Positions 1 to 8,344 of a stretch of 50,578 nucleotides of DNA are shown piece by piece. How positions within the stretch are numbered: position 1 is the first letter of the stretch; each line of letters begins with the position of its first letter. The stretch spans positions 1-50,578 of the forward strand of contig NZ_VFEV01000045.1 in NCBI RefSeq assembly GCF_007858275.1. The letters run 5' to 3'. Under the pieces are notes generated by a model. It was not told the DNA's origin. It did no database searches and was given only the letters and a program-made list of their open reading frames with translations. The stretch is from Pseudomonas proteolytica. Its GTDB lineage: Bacteria > Pseudomonadota > Gammaproteobacteria > Pseudomonadales > Pseudomonadaceae. A program made the translations under genes and the position numbers.

Positions 1-13
1 GCAAGTACACCCC

Positions 14-241
14 ATGTACGCAACGAAACTCACCCTGCTCTTGACAGCCATCGTGTTGTACGTGGCGGGGTCCACCTTCTGGTTTTTCTGGCAGGTGCCG
101 GAGCTGCTCTCCACCGGTACCGAACAAACCCTGGTCGTAGCATTCGCCGGCTCCGTCGCCTGGGCGCTGCTCACCTTCAGTTTCATCATCCACATCATCA
201 AGACAGCGCGGCCTACAGCTGGCGTAAGGAGAGAGTCATGA
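14..241 (+). CDS. Small two-helix membrane protein, function unknown
   Basis: A 75-residue protein with two hydrophobic stretches (about residues 6-29 and 40-62), the second followed by a basic, polar tail. This suggests a small inner-membrane protein with two transmembrane helices. I do not recognise a family. The frame stays open upstream to the window edge and there is no obvious ribosome binding site before the first ATG, so the true start may lie outside the window. Its stop overlaps the start of the AlpA-type gene by 4 bases (ATGA), so the two are probably translated together. Confidence 0.55.
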   Translation: MYATKLTLLLTAIVLYVAGSTFWFFWQVPELLSTGTEQTLVVAFAGSVAWALLTFSFIIHIIKTARPTAGVRRES

Positions 242-450
242 ACAGAGCAGAAAACATTGATCGCTTCCTGCGCCTCGACGAGGTGCTTCACACCACCGGC
301 CTGGGCCGTAACACGGTTTATCGTCGCATCAGGGAAGGCACCTTCCCAAAACAGGTTAGAATAGGCCCAAACTCGGTCGCCTGGCGCCAGTCAGTCATTG
401 CTGAATGGATGGCTGCAACAACCCCCAGCGAAGACCAATCAGTACATTGA
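238..450 (+). CDS. AlpA-family helix-turn-helix regulator
   Basis: A 70-residue protein with the AlpA/excisionase-like winged-helix pattern: FLRLDEV near residue 10, then TGLGRNTVYRRIREGTFP, and a C-terminal W-R-x-S-V-I-x-E-W motif. Proteins of this family regulate integrase or excision functions of prophages and genomic islands, or act as excisionase-like DNA-binding factors. Here it overlaps the upstream membrane-protein gene by 4 bases. No integrase is visible, so either an island lies to the left of the window or this is a remnant. Family assignment is good; the target is unknown. Confidence 0.8.
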   Translation: MNRAENIDRFLRLDEVLHTTGLGRNTVYRRIREGTFPKQVRIGPNSVAWRQSVIAEWMAATTPSEDQSVH

Positions 451-513
451 TCAGTACACCAGCAAACGAAACCCTCATACACCCCGCCAAAATCAAGCCT
501 TACAGGTCATACC

Positions 514-870
514 GTGGAAATTTTCAAAGAGTTCACATTCGAGTCCGCCCACCGCTTGCCTCACGTCCCCGAAGGCCATAAGTGCGGGCGCCTGCATGGT
601 CACTCCTTCAAGGTGGCCATCCACCTGAGCGGCGACCTTGACCCGCATACCGGCTGGATCCGTGACTTTTCGGAGATCAAGGCGATTTTCAAGCCGCTCT
701 ATGAGCGCCTCGACCACAACTACCTCAACGACATCCCCGGCCTGGAGAACCCGACCAGCGAAGTGCTGGCCAAGTGGATCTGGAACGAGTTGAAGCCCTT
801 GCTGCCGGAACTCAGCGCCATTCGTATCCACGAGACCTGCACCAGTGGCTGTATTTATCGCGGTGAGTAA
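514..870 (+). CDS. queD: 6-carboxytetrahydropterin synthase QueD
   Basis: A 118-residue protein of normal length for bacterial QueD, a cytosolic zinc enzyme. It converts 7,8-dihydroneopterin triphosphate to 6-carboxy-5,6,7,8-tetrahydropterin, the second step from GTP to queuosine. Zinc-binding histidines are in ESAHRLP (His13) and LHGHSF (His28, His30), and the catalytic Cys24 lies in GHKCGRLHGH. The downstream LDHNYLND and the HETCTSGC segment near the C-terminus also match the family. The start is GTG at 514, preceded by AGG 7 bases upstream; an N-terminal MEIFKEFTFESAH is standard for the family. It appears to stand alone rather than in a que operon. Confidence 0.93.
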   Translation: MEIFKEFTFESAHRLPHVPEGHKCGRLHGHSFKVAIHLSGDLDPHTGWIRDFSEIKAIFKPLYERLDHNYLNDIPGLENPTSEVLAKWIWNELKPLLPELSAIRIHETCTSGCIYRGE

Positions 871-905
871 ATCCTGGAATTGATTGCAGGATCGAGCCTG
901 CAAAA

Positions 906-960
906 TGTAAAGCGAGCTTGACACTCGACATTTGCCCTCCTAATGTAAAGCTCCCTTTAC
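906..960 (+). promoter_or_regulatory. Promoter with two inverted-repeat operators
   Basis: A near-consensus sigma-70 promoter: TTGACA at 918-923, a 17-base spacer, and TAATGT at 941-946. Two related inverted repeats overlay it. The first, at 906-923 (TGTAAAGC-GA-GCTTGACA), covers the -35; the second, at 945-960 (GTAAAG-CTCC-CTTTAC), overlaps the end of the -10. This arrangement suits repression by the XRE regulator encoded two genes downstream. The operator role is inferred. Confidence 0.6.
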
Positions 961-975
961 TTACGGAACGCGCGC

Positions 976-1350
976 ATGCCAATCAAACGCTATTTGGTGG
1001 AATTCTTCATCGCCCTGGCCGCCTATGTGGTTGCCGTGCTTGTCAGTACCCACTTTCTGGCCGACGCCCCCGAGGGCGCAGGGAAAATCTCCCTCGCCCT
1101 GGTCCCGGTCATTCCCCACGTCGCCATGGCCTTGGTGGCGATCCGCCAATTGGGGCGAATGGATGAGATGGGCCGCAAGATTCAATTGGAAGCCCTGGGC
1201 ATTGCATTTATCTGCACGGCGCTGATCACCTTCAGCTATGGCTTCCTGGAAACCGCCGGCCTGCCCCGCCTGTCGATGTTTTTTGTATGGCCCGTCATGG
1301 GCGGTATCTGGGCAATAGCCACGGTGATCGGCGCAAGGCGTTATCGATGA
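976..1350 (+). CDS. Four-helix inner-membrane protein paired with XRE regulator
   Basis: A 124-residue protein with four predicted transmembrane helices (about residues 8-27, 38-57, 72-92 and 98-118) and a basic C-terminus (ARRYR). The family resembles small membrane proteins commonly encoded just before a short helix-turn-helix regulator in many bacteria. Its stop overlaps the start of that regulator (ATGA), so the pair is translationally coupled. The promoter with twin operators directly upstream suggests autoregulation. It may act as sensor or anti-regulator for its partner, but nothing in the sequence proves a function. Confidence 0.75.
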   Translation: MPIKRYLVEFFIALAAYVVAVLVSTHFLADAPEGAGKISLALVPVIPHVAMALVAIRQLGRMDEMGRKIQLEALGIAFICTALITFSYGFLETAGLPRLSMFFVWPVMGGIWAIATVIGARRYR

Positions 1351-1544
1351 ACAACCTTATGCGCCAATTGCGCACTGAGCGAGGCTGGTCCCAGGCGGAT
1401 CTGGCGGCACAACTTGAAGTGTCGCGCCAGACCGTCAACGCCATCGAAACGGGCCGCTACGACCCCAGCCTGCCGTTGGCCTTCAAAATAGCCAGGCTGT
1501 TTGAACGGCCGATCGAGGCGATTTTTGAGGCACCCTCGGCGTAA
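1347..1544 (+). CDS. Short XRE-type helix-turn-helix regulator
   Basis: A 65-residue cytosolic DNA-binding protein made up almost entirely of one Cro/C1-type helix-turn-helix domain: LRTERGWSQADLAAQLEVSR, then QTVNAIETGRYDPSLPLAFK, ending with the IFE motif seen in YozG-like regulators. The start at 1347 gives a 4-base overlap with the membrane protein gene and the standard N-terminus MNNLMRQLRTERG. A longer upstream start would run through the membrane gene and is rejected. It probably represses its own operon through the inverted repeats at 906-960. Confidence 0.88.
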   Translation: MNNLMRQLRTERGWSQADLAAQLEVSRQTVNAIETGRYDPSLPLAFKIARLFERPIEAIFEAPSA

Positions 1545-1608
1545 GGGTTTGCGTTCGAGGATCACAGCGATTAAAACCAGACTTCGCCGCAACTCAAGGA
1601 ACCAAACC

Positions 1609-2232
1609 ATGGAATCCACCTGGCTGGCCCAGGCCAAGCGCCTGCAGGCATTGGCATCCACCGGGCTGCACTTTTGCACTGATGACTTCGAGCGCGAACG
1701 CCTGGAAGAGATCGCCCATATTGCCCACAGTATGCTTGCGCAGTTGGGACAAGTGCCTCTGGAGCGCATTACCGGCCTGGTCTCGGACTTCGCGCAGCGC
1801 TATTCAACACCGATGATCGATGTGCGTGGCGCGCTGATTGAAGACGAGCGGATCCTGCTGGTACGCGAAGCAACGGATGGCTGTTAGGCATTACCGGGGG
1901 GTTATGCGGATATCGGATTGTCGGCTGCAGAAAACATCGTCAAGGAACTTCGCGAAGAAGCTGGCTTAAGCGTCACCGCACGCACGTTGTACAGCGTGAC
2001 CCACAAAGCCAAGGGCCTGTACCGGCCCGACGTGCGTGACTTCTATAAGTTGTACTTTCTCTGCGAGCGCACCGACCAGGCCGCCCCCACCGCGGGGTTT
2101 GAAACCACCGACGTCGGCTTCTTCCGCCTCGACGAACTGCCGCCCCTGTCACGCGGCCGCACCATCGAGAGTGATCTTGAAGCAGCCTTCGCCTTTCACC
2201 GCGGCGAAATCACCCAGACCCTGTTCGACTGA
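1609..2232 (+). pseudogene. Nudix hydrolase gene broken by an in-frame TAG
   Basis: A Nudix hydrolase of the type with an N-terminal helical domain (starting MESTWLAQAKRLQ) followed by the Nudix fold. The reading frame is interrupted at codon 93 by TAG (1885-1887), exactly where the family has tryptophan (context GC-stop-ALPGGYADIG). The frame then continues intact to 2232. A single TGG-to-TAG change explains it. The Nudix box is also altered: the expected first glutamate (G-x5-E) is leucine in DIGLSAAE, and the usual RE reads KE in KELREEAGL. AAGGA at 1596-1600 supports the start at 1609. Unless the stop is read through, no full-length enzyme is made. Confidence 0.82.
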
Positions 2233-2438
2233 CACCCCGGCACGGTGATCCAATTTGTATCACCGCTGCACCGCTATCGCGCCTGACTGGGCATAACCAA
2301 CAAGCAATCTCCTCTACCTGCCCCGCCCGCCCCCTGAATAGTGTGCAACCTGCACAGCGTCCACCGTGCAGCCGTCACTGCCCGGCAGTTGGCACGCCGG
2401 CTGCAACGGGCCCTGGGTCACTCACAGGGGAACGGCAC

Positions 2439-3707
2439 ATGACGCAGCACGAACCGGGCAACGATTACCCTCTCAGCGAAGTACCCATGCATGCACGCAA
2501 GGGCCTTGGCTCCACGGCCATGGTGTTGCTGGGCTTCACCTTTTTTACCGCGACCATGTTCGCCGGCGGCAAGCTTGGGGTGGCCTTCAGTTTTACCCAG
2601 ATGCTCGGTGTCGTGGCCCTGGGTAACCTGCTGTTGGGTATCTACGCCGCAGGCCTGGGTTACATCGCCTTCAAGAGCGGCTTGAACTCGGTGCTGATGG
2701 GGCGGTTCTGCTTTGGCGAAGTGGGTAGCAAGTTGAGTGACCTGATCCTGGGTTTCACCCAGATTGGCTGGTACGCCTGGGGCACCGCCACGGCGGCCGT
2801 GGTACTGGGCAAATATTTCGAGCTGGGCCAGGGCAGCGTGCTGGCACTGATGGTGCTGTTCGGCCTGGTGTTCTGCGCCACGGCCTACGTGGGCTATCGC
2901 GGCCTGGAAATCCTCTCTTACATCGCAGTCCCGGCCATGGGCCTGCTGCTGTTGCTGTCGATGTGGGTGGCCACGGTGCACATCGGGGGGCTGGAGGGCT
3001 TGCTTGCCGTGGTACCCAGCGGTGAGTTGGATTTGTCCACGGCCATTACCCTGGTATTCGGCACCTTTGTCAGTGGCGCAACCCAGGCTACCAACTGGAC
3101 GCGCTTCTCCCGGTCGGCCAAAGTGGCAGTCCTGGCCAGCCTGATCGGCTTTTTTATCGGCAACGGCCTGATGGTGCTGATTGGGGCCTACGGCGCTATC
3201 GTCTATCAACAGCCGGATGTGGTGGAGGTGTTGCTGCTGCAAGGTTTCGCCATGGCTGCAATGGCCATGTTGCTGCTCAATATCTGGAGCACCCAGGACA
3301 ACACCATCTACAACTTCGCCGTCGCCGGCTGCAACCTGCTGCGTACCAAACGCCGCAAGACTGTGACCCTGGTCGGCGCCGTGATCGGCACCCTGCTCGC
3401 CTTGCTGGGCATGTACGACATGCTGGTGCCCTATCTGATTTTGCTGGGCACCGTGATTCCACCGATTGGCGGGGTGATCATGGCCGACTTCTTCTATCGC
3501 TATCGCGGCCAGTACCCTCGGCTGGCGGAGGTGCGTTTGCCCGCGTTCAATTGGCCGGGGCTGATTGCCTATGGGGTGGGTACGGTGCTGGCGTTCAGTT
3601 CGCCATGGGTCGCGCCGCTGGTGGGAATTATCGCCGCGGCCGCCACCTACATCTTGCTCACCGCGATCCTGCGGGTGCGGGTGCCCTTGGCTGACACCCA
3701 GGCATGA
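2439..3707 (+). CDS. codB: Cytosine permease, NCS1 family
   Basis: A 422-residue NCS1-family transporter with about 12 membrane helices, close in length and pattern to E. coli CodB (419 aa). It imports cytosine, and possibly related bases, with a cation across the inner membrane. Matching segments include ARKGLGSTAMVLLGFTFF near the N-terminus, GNLLLGIY, the RFCFGEVGS region, LNIWSTQDN and IPPIGGVIMADFF. The ATG at 2439 is preceded by CAGGGGA at 2426-2432; an earlier in-frame ATG at 2343 would add a proline-rich non-membrane tail and is less likely. It overlaps the PucR-type gene by 4 bases and is followed by the deaminase gene, so uptake, control and breakdown are together. Confidence 0.9.
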   Translation: MTQHEPGNDYPLSEVPMHARKGLGSTAMVLLGFTFFTATMFAGGKLGVAFSFTQMLGVVALGNLLLGIYAAGLGYIAFKSGLNSVLMGRFCFGEVGSKLSDLILGFTQIGWYAWGTATAAVVLGKYFELGQGSVLALMVLFGLVFCATAYVGYRGLEILSYIAVPAMGLLLLLSMWVATVHIGGLEGLLAVVPSGELDLSTAITLVFGTFVSGATQATNWTRFSRSAKVAVLASLIGFFIGNGLMVLIGAYGAIVYQQPDVVEVLLLQGFAMAAMAMLLLNIWSTQDNTIYNFAVAGCNLLRTKRRKTVTLVGAVIGTLLALLGMYDMLVPYLILLGTVIPPIGGVIMADFFYRYRGQYPRLAEVRLPAFNWPGLIAYGVGTVLAFSSPWVAPLVGIIAAAATYILLTAILRVRVPLADTQA

Positions 3708-4906
3708 GCCTGACCGTGGCGGATGTGCTGGCCCTGCCCGGGCTGGAGTCCATGACCCTGCGAGCCGGTAGCGCAGGCCTGGACAATGGCGTGCGCTGGC
3801 CTTATGTGGCCGAGAACAGCGGCATTGCAGAATGGGTGTTGGGCGGCGAACTGGTGTTCATCACCGGTATCAACCACCCGCGTGATGAGGCCAATCTCTT
3901 GCGCCTGCTGGATGAAGCCTGCTCGCGGCGTGTCGCCGGCCTGGTGATCCTGACCGGTGCGGATTACATCCAGGGGATTGCCCCTGGGTTGCTGCAAGCC
4001 GCCGACGCCGCCGGGATGCCGCTGATCGAACAACCGTACTCGCTGAAAATGGTCCTGGTGACCCAGGCCATCGGCTCGGCGCTGATCGAGTCCGAGCAGT
4101 TGGGGCGTTCACGGCATGAGGTGCTGGAACGCCTGTTGGCGGGGGACTACCAATCCCTCGACCTGCTGTTGCATCGCGCCAGCCAACTGGGCATGCCATT
4201 GGCCGGACACTGGCAAGTGGCGCAGTTACAACTGGAGGGTGGCGACGCGTTATTTGCGCAAACCGTGGCTGGGGAGGCCGAAGCTCAGCTCGCTCGCCAA
4301 CACGAAGGCATTACCCGCCGATTGCGCCAGTTCGCCGCCGAGCATCCCTCACCCCTGCCCGTACTCGACAGGGCTGGGCAATGGACCTTGCTGCTGCCGG
4401 CCACCGAAGATCACCGGCAACGCCTGGCAAATTGGCTGAGGCCGCTGAACCTGCGCCTGGCCCCGCTGAAGCTATGCATCGGCTTGAGCGCGGCAAAACA
4501 TCCGCCCGCCGGCCTCGCCCAGGGCTTGGACGAAGCTCGCCAGGCGCTGGTGGTTGCCCGGCGCTTTGGCGAGCATGCCGGCGTCTGTGTCTACGATGAG
4601 CTAGGGCTGCTGAAGCTAATGAGTGCGGTACGCGATCGCGGGCTGCTCGAGCAGTTCCTCCATGAACGCCTGGGGCCGCTGCTGCGCCATGACCAGCGTC
4701 ACGGCCCCAGCCTGATGCCGACCCTGCAAGCCTGGTTCCTGGACAATGGTAACCTTGTGGCTGCGTCCCAGCGGTTGGCGGTCCACCGCAACACCTTGAC
4801 CCACCGCGTCCAACGTATCGAGGCCCTGTGCGGGCTGTCGCTGGACAATCCCAATGACCGTCTGGACATCGGCGTCGCGCTGATGATCTGGCGGCTGTCT
4901 GCCTGA
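3704..4906 (+). CDS. PucR-family transcriptional regulator
   Basis: A 400-residue regulator. The N-terminal region (about 5-130) matches the PucR purine-catabolism domain (VADVLALPGLESM..., then GELVFITGI). The C-terminal 60 residues carry the PucR-type helix-turn-helix: AWFLDNGNLVAASQRLAVHR followed by NTLTHRVQRIE and a terminal DRLDIGVALMIWRL. Such proteins sense nucleobase-related compounds and control permease and catabolic genes. It starts inside the last codons of codB (ATGA) and ends 28 bases before codA, so it is probably the local regulator of cytosine use. The direction of control cannot be told from the sequence. Confidence 0.88.
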   Translation: MSLTVADVLALPGLESMTLRAGSAGLDNGVRWPYVAENSGIAEWVLGGELVFITGINHPRDEANLLRLLDEACSRRVAGLVILTGADYIQGIAPGLLQAADAAGMPLIEQPYSLKMVLVTQAIGSALIESEQLGRSRHEVLERLLAGDYQSLDLLLHRASQLGMPLAGHWQVAQLQLEGGDALFAQTVAGEAEAQLARQHEGITRRLRQFAAEHPSPLPVLDRAGQWTLLLPATEDHRQRLANWLRPLNLRLAPLKLCIGLSAAKHPPAGLAQGLDEARQALVVARRFGEHAGVCVYDELGLLKLMSAVRDRGLLEQFLHERLGPLLRHDQRHGPSLMPTLQAWFLDNGNLVAASQRLAVHRNTLTHRVQRIEALCGLSLDNPNDRLDIGVALMIWRLSA

Positions 4907-4934
4907 TTGCTTTTTGCCCAAGAGGAACTTGCCC

Positions 4935-6170
4935 ATGCATATCATCAACGCCCGCCTGCGCAACCGTGAAGGCCTGCATGATCTGCACCTGGAACATGGC
5001 CGGATCGCCAGTATTACGCCTCAAACTGCCACGCCGCCCATGGGCCCGGACGATCTGGATGCCGCGGGTAACCTGGTGGTGCCACCCTTTGTCGAGCCGC
5101 ATATCCACCTTGATGCCACCCTCACTGCCGGCGAGCCGCGCTGGAATATGAGCGGGACGCTGTTTGAAGGGATCGAGTGCTGGGGCGAACGCAAGGCCAC
5201 CATCACCCATGAAGACACCAAGACCCGCGCCAAACAGACCATCCAGGCCCTGGCGGCCCACGGTATCCAGCATGTACGCACCCACGTGGACGTCACCGAC
5301 CCGCAGTTGACGGCGCTCAAGGCCATGCTCGAAGTGCGCCAGGAGAGCGCACACCTGATCGACCTGCAGATCGTGGCATTTCCCCAGGAAGGCATCGAGT
5401 CCTACCGCAATGGCCGTGAGTTGATGGAAGAAGCCATTCGCCTCGGCGCCGATGTGGTGGGCGGCATTCCCCATTTCGAATACACCCGCGACCAAGGGGT
5501 CAGCTCGGTCAAGTTCCTCATGGACCTGGCCGAACGCACGGGCTGCCTGGTCGACGTGCATTGCGATGAAACCGACGACCCGCACTCGCGCTTTCTCGAA
5601 GTGCTGGCCGAAGAGGCCCGCAGTCGCGACATGGGCAGCCGGGTCACCGCCAGCCACACCACGGCCATGGGCTCCTACGACAATGCCTACTGCGCAAAAC
5701 TGTTCCGGCTGTTGGGGCACTCTGGCATCAGCTTTGTTTCCTGCCCCACCGAAAGCATTCACTTGCAGGGCCGCTTCGACAACTTCCCGAAACGCCGGGG
5801 CGTAACCCGGGTCAACGAACTGTTGGAGGCCGGCATGAACGTGTGCTTCGGCCAGGACTCCATCGTCGATCCCTGGTACCCACTGGGCAACGGCAATATT
5901 CTGCGGGTGCTCGAAGCCGGTCTGCATATCTGCCATATGCTCGGCTACAGCAACCTGCAAAGGGCCCTGGACCTTGTCACCGACAACAGCGCCAAAGCCA
6001 TGGCCCTGGGCGATCGCTACGGCCTGGAACCGGGGCGGCCGGCCAACCTGCTGATTCTCTCGGCCGACAGCGACTACGAGGTCATTCGCAGCCAGGGCCT
6101 GGCGCTGTATTCGATCCGCAACGGCAAGGTGTTGATGAAGCGCCAGCTGGCGCAGGTGGCTTTTTTGTAA
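4935..6170 (+). CDS. codA: CodA-family cytosine deaminase (Ser at the Asp314 position)
   Basis: A 411-residue amidohydrolase-superfamily deaminase, colinear with E. coli CodA at an offset of 5. It hydrolyses cytosine to uracil and ammonia in the cytosol. Metal and catalytic residues are present: His56 and His58 (EPHIHLD), His209 and Glu212 (VHCDE), His241 (ASHTTAM) and Asp308 (CFGQDS). The motif following Asp308 differs from E. coli: FGHDD there, FGQDS here, so Ser309 replaces Asp314, a residue known to shape the pocket near C5 of cytosine. The start at 4935 has AAGAGGA upstream. It is third in a codB-pucR-codA operon. A 5-substituted cytosine may be a substrate (inference). Confidence 0.9.
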   Translation: MHIINARLRNREGLHDLHLEHGRIASITPQTATPPMGPDDLDAAGNLVVPPFVEPHIHLDATLTAGEPRWNMSGTLFEGIECWGERKATITHEDTKTRAKQTIQALAAHGIQHVRTHVDVTDPQLTALKAMLEVRQESAHLIDLQIVAFPQEGIESYRNGRELMEEAIRLGADVVGGIPHFEYTRDQGVSSVKFLMDLAERTGCLVDVHCDETDDPHSRFLEVLAEEARSRDMGSRVTASHTTAMGSYDNAYCAKLFRLLGHSGISFVSCPTESIHLQGRFDNFPKRRGVTRVNELLEAGMNVCFGQDSIVDPWYPLGNGNILRVLEAGLHICHMLGYSNLQRALDLVTDNSAKAMALGDRYGLEPGRPANLLILSADSDYEVIRSQGLALYSIRNGKVLMKRQLAQVAFL

Positions 6171-6179
6171 AACCCTGGG

Positions 6180-8330
6180 CTAAACGATCGAGTCGAGGTC
6201 CAACGGCTGGCCTTTGCCATGCTCGTCATGCAAGGCCGGCGGGATGCTTGCCACTTGCGATAGCTCACGGTTTTCCCGGTGGCTGAACCAGCGTTTGAGG
6301 CTGGCTGGCAAGTTTGCACCCTGAGCATGGCTGCCATAGACGTCACGCGCTTGCAGGCGGCGCCAGCGCAAACTTTCCAGGCGCTGGCGACTGATTTGCA
6401 AGCGGTCGATTTCAGCGGCCAAGCCGTCGTAGTGCTCATGGCTACGCCCGTTCGCTGGTCGGCGACGGTGCAGTTCCAACTGTTTGTCCTGCAATTGGCG
6501 GCCCATGGTGCCCAAGGCGTCGTCGATCAGTGCGTACTCCCGCGACGTCACGAGGGCGCCGCGGTTATCCAGGGTTTGTTGCCAACGACGCAAGGTCGCC
6601 CAGGCTGCCGGCACGTAGCTGCTGACCATAAAATGCTGGCTGGCCTGGAACAACTGCTTGAGCAGGTTATCGCGCTCGGGCATATCGCCGCTCAGGTACA
6701 AGGCGCGATTGCATCCCGCCTCCTCCAGAGACTCACACCCGGGCTTCCACAGCACCGATGAATGCGCGCCGTCCGGGAGCAGGATCGGCATGAAGTGTTG
6801 TTGCTCGCCGTGGTGCCAGTAAGGATTGCCACCGACGCGTACCAGGCCCGCCGCAAACAGCAGGCCTGCGGGCGCGGGGGCGCTGAACAACGTCACCGCG
6901 CCGGGAACCCAGAGTTTGGCCGTGGTGTTCATCCAGGGTGCCGGCACGCTGGGAACCGGGTCATTGTGGTTGACGATACGGTGATGGACCAGGTCTGCCG
7001 CGCCTCTGATAAATTCCGCGTCAGCGGCACGCGGCGCACCGTAGGTGTAGAGGAGCACGTTGTAGTCGGCATCTTTGACCCGGCGCAGTCCCTCTGCCAG
7101 CAGCAGGGCGATTGCCCCTCCCAGGCTATGGCCGCAGATCACGATACGTTGGCCGCTGTAGAACTGATCGAGGTAGCGCAGCACGAAGTCGCGCATGGCT
7201 CGATAGGCCTGATAAAAACCTTCATGGGCCTTGCCGATGCCCTCCGCGAACGGCACCTGGTGGGCGTTTGCATCACGCAGGCCATCAGCGGCACTGGCCG
7301 TACCCCGTACAGAAATCAGCACGATCTCATCGTGATGACTGATAAAGGCCTGGGTATCAGTACCCAGCTCTTCATCATCGAAAAAATGCAGGTTCGCCGG
7401 ATGCTCCTGCTCGCCCGCGAGCTTCGGGCTGTTTTGCGGATACAACTGGGGATCGAAGGGCAGGATCTCGAAACGCCGGGAATAGGCGACCTCTTCATAC
7501 AGCGGGTAAAACCGTTGTACTTGCCCAGCGTCGACCCTCCAGGCTTGCTCATACCCCGAGAGTTTTTCAGCAAACAGATGACCAATGCTTGGGTCCACGG
7601 GAAAACGGACCTCATCTTGCGGTTGGGTGGCCGGCTCCTGGCCAAATGGGCAGTAGCTCAAGGTCGCCATCAATGCCAGTTGGTACAGGTTCAGGGCGCA
7701 GAACCCATCCTCGGTAGACAGCATCGGGCGCAACGCCCGCAAGGGCCGGACCTCCAGTACGCTGTGCTGGTTGGGGAACAGCACCACACCCGACAATGCA
7801 GGCTGCGGTGGGCCGAATCCAAGGTCGGCCATCATTTTCAGGGCATGCCGTCGGGGGGCGAAAGGCCGGGGCGCCGCAGGCGGCAAATGGGCGGCATGGC
7901 GGACGAGGTCGCGGACTTCGACTTGGTAGAAACGGTCTGCTTGTTGCTTAGCGGGATTGTCTTCACGACGTTGACCATCAGCAGCATAAAACAAGGTTCG
8001 CTCGACGCGAACTTGAAGTTCGCTTATAGGCAGTTTGTAAGTCAGGCGTGTCCTCAGCCGGTGATAGGGCTCTTCTGACCCGGTGTATGGGTCATCCACC
8101 CTCAGAACCACAGGCCCGCAGTAAAAATCCGTTAATCTGGCGAATCCTTCTCCATTCAATCTACCGCTGTACCGTTGACCCGCACTGTCGTGGAGCGTGT
8201 ATGGAAGCCCGCCATAACTCTTTCCATTTCCAGTCTCGTCCACCACGCAGAAGCTCACCCAGTGCCCTCGTAGCGCGCAAGCCGGCATATTGTCACTGAA
8301 AAAATCCTGCTTCCATGCCGCCAGTTCCAT
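6180..8330 (-). CDS. Class 3 lipase, probable type VI secretion effector (Tle2-like)
   Basis: A 716-residue protein with a class 3 lipase domain in its middle. The nucleophile is Ser402 in GHSLGGA. The acid is probably Asp457 (VNHNDPVP), and the base His506 or His507 (NPYWHHG). The first 140 or so residues look like a separate N-terminal domain, and the last 150 are helical and charged. There is no signal peptide, as expected for a type VI cargo. It follows vgrG, a DUF4123 adaptor gene and a lipoprotein gene on the same strand, with AAGGAG before its ATG. It is therefore likely a phospholipase or lipase delivered into the periplasm of rival cells. Assignment to Tle2 rests only on the class 3 lipase fold. 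Confidence 0.83.
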   Translation of the reverse strand: MELAAWKQDFFSDNMPACALRGHWVSFCVVDETGNGKSYGGLPYTLHDSAGQRYSGRLNGEGFARLTDFYCGPVVLRVDDPYTGSEEPYHRLRTRLTYKLPISELQVRVERTLFYAADGQRREDNPAKQQADRFYQVEVRDLVRHAAHLPPAAPRPFAPRRHALKMMADLGFGPPQPALSGVVLFPNQHSVLEVRPLRALRPMLSTEDGFCALNLYQLALMATLSYCPFGQEPATQPQDEVRFPVDPSIGHLFAEKLSGYEQAWRVDAGQVQRFYPLYEEVAYSRRFEILPFDPQLYPQNSPKLAGEQEHPANLHFFDDEELGTDTQAFISHHDEIVLISVRGTASAADGLRDANAHQVPFAEGIGKAHEGFYQAYRAMRDFVLRYLDQFYSGQRIVICGHSLGGAIALLLAEGLRRVKDADYNVLLYTYGAPRAADAEFIRGAADLVHHRIVNHNDPVPSVPAPWMNTTAKLWVPGAVTLFSAPAPAGLLFAAGLVRVGGNPYWHHGEQQHFMPILLPDGAHSSVLWKPGCESLEEAGCNRALYLSGDMPERDNLLKQLFQASQHFMVSSYVPAAWATLRRWQQTLDNRGALVTSREYALIDDALGTMGRQLQDKQLELHRRRPANGRSHEHYDGLAAEIDRLQISRQRLESLRWRRLQARDVYGSHAQGANLPASLKRWFSHRENRELSQVASIPPALHDEHGKGQPLDLDSIV

Positions 8331-8344
8331 TGGCTTACTCCTTG

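Noticed and set aside
1601..1625. GGAACC followed by CCAC near the Nudix start as a fourth hrp box
   Set aside because: The spacer is only 12 bases instead of 15-16, so HrpL would not recognise it.
4311..5960. A 549-codon open frame on the minus strand
   Set aside because: It spans the antisense of pucR and codA, both well supported on the plus strand.
6740..8078. A long plus-strand frame across the lipase gene
   Set aside because: It is antisense to the lipase gene whose catalytic motifs are clear.
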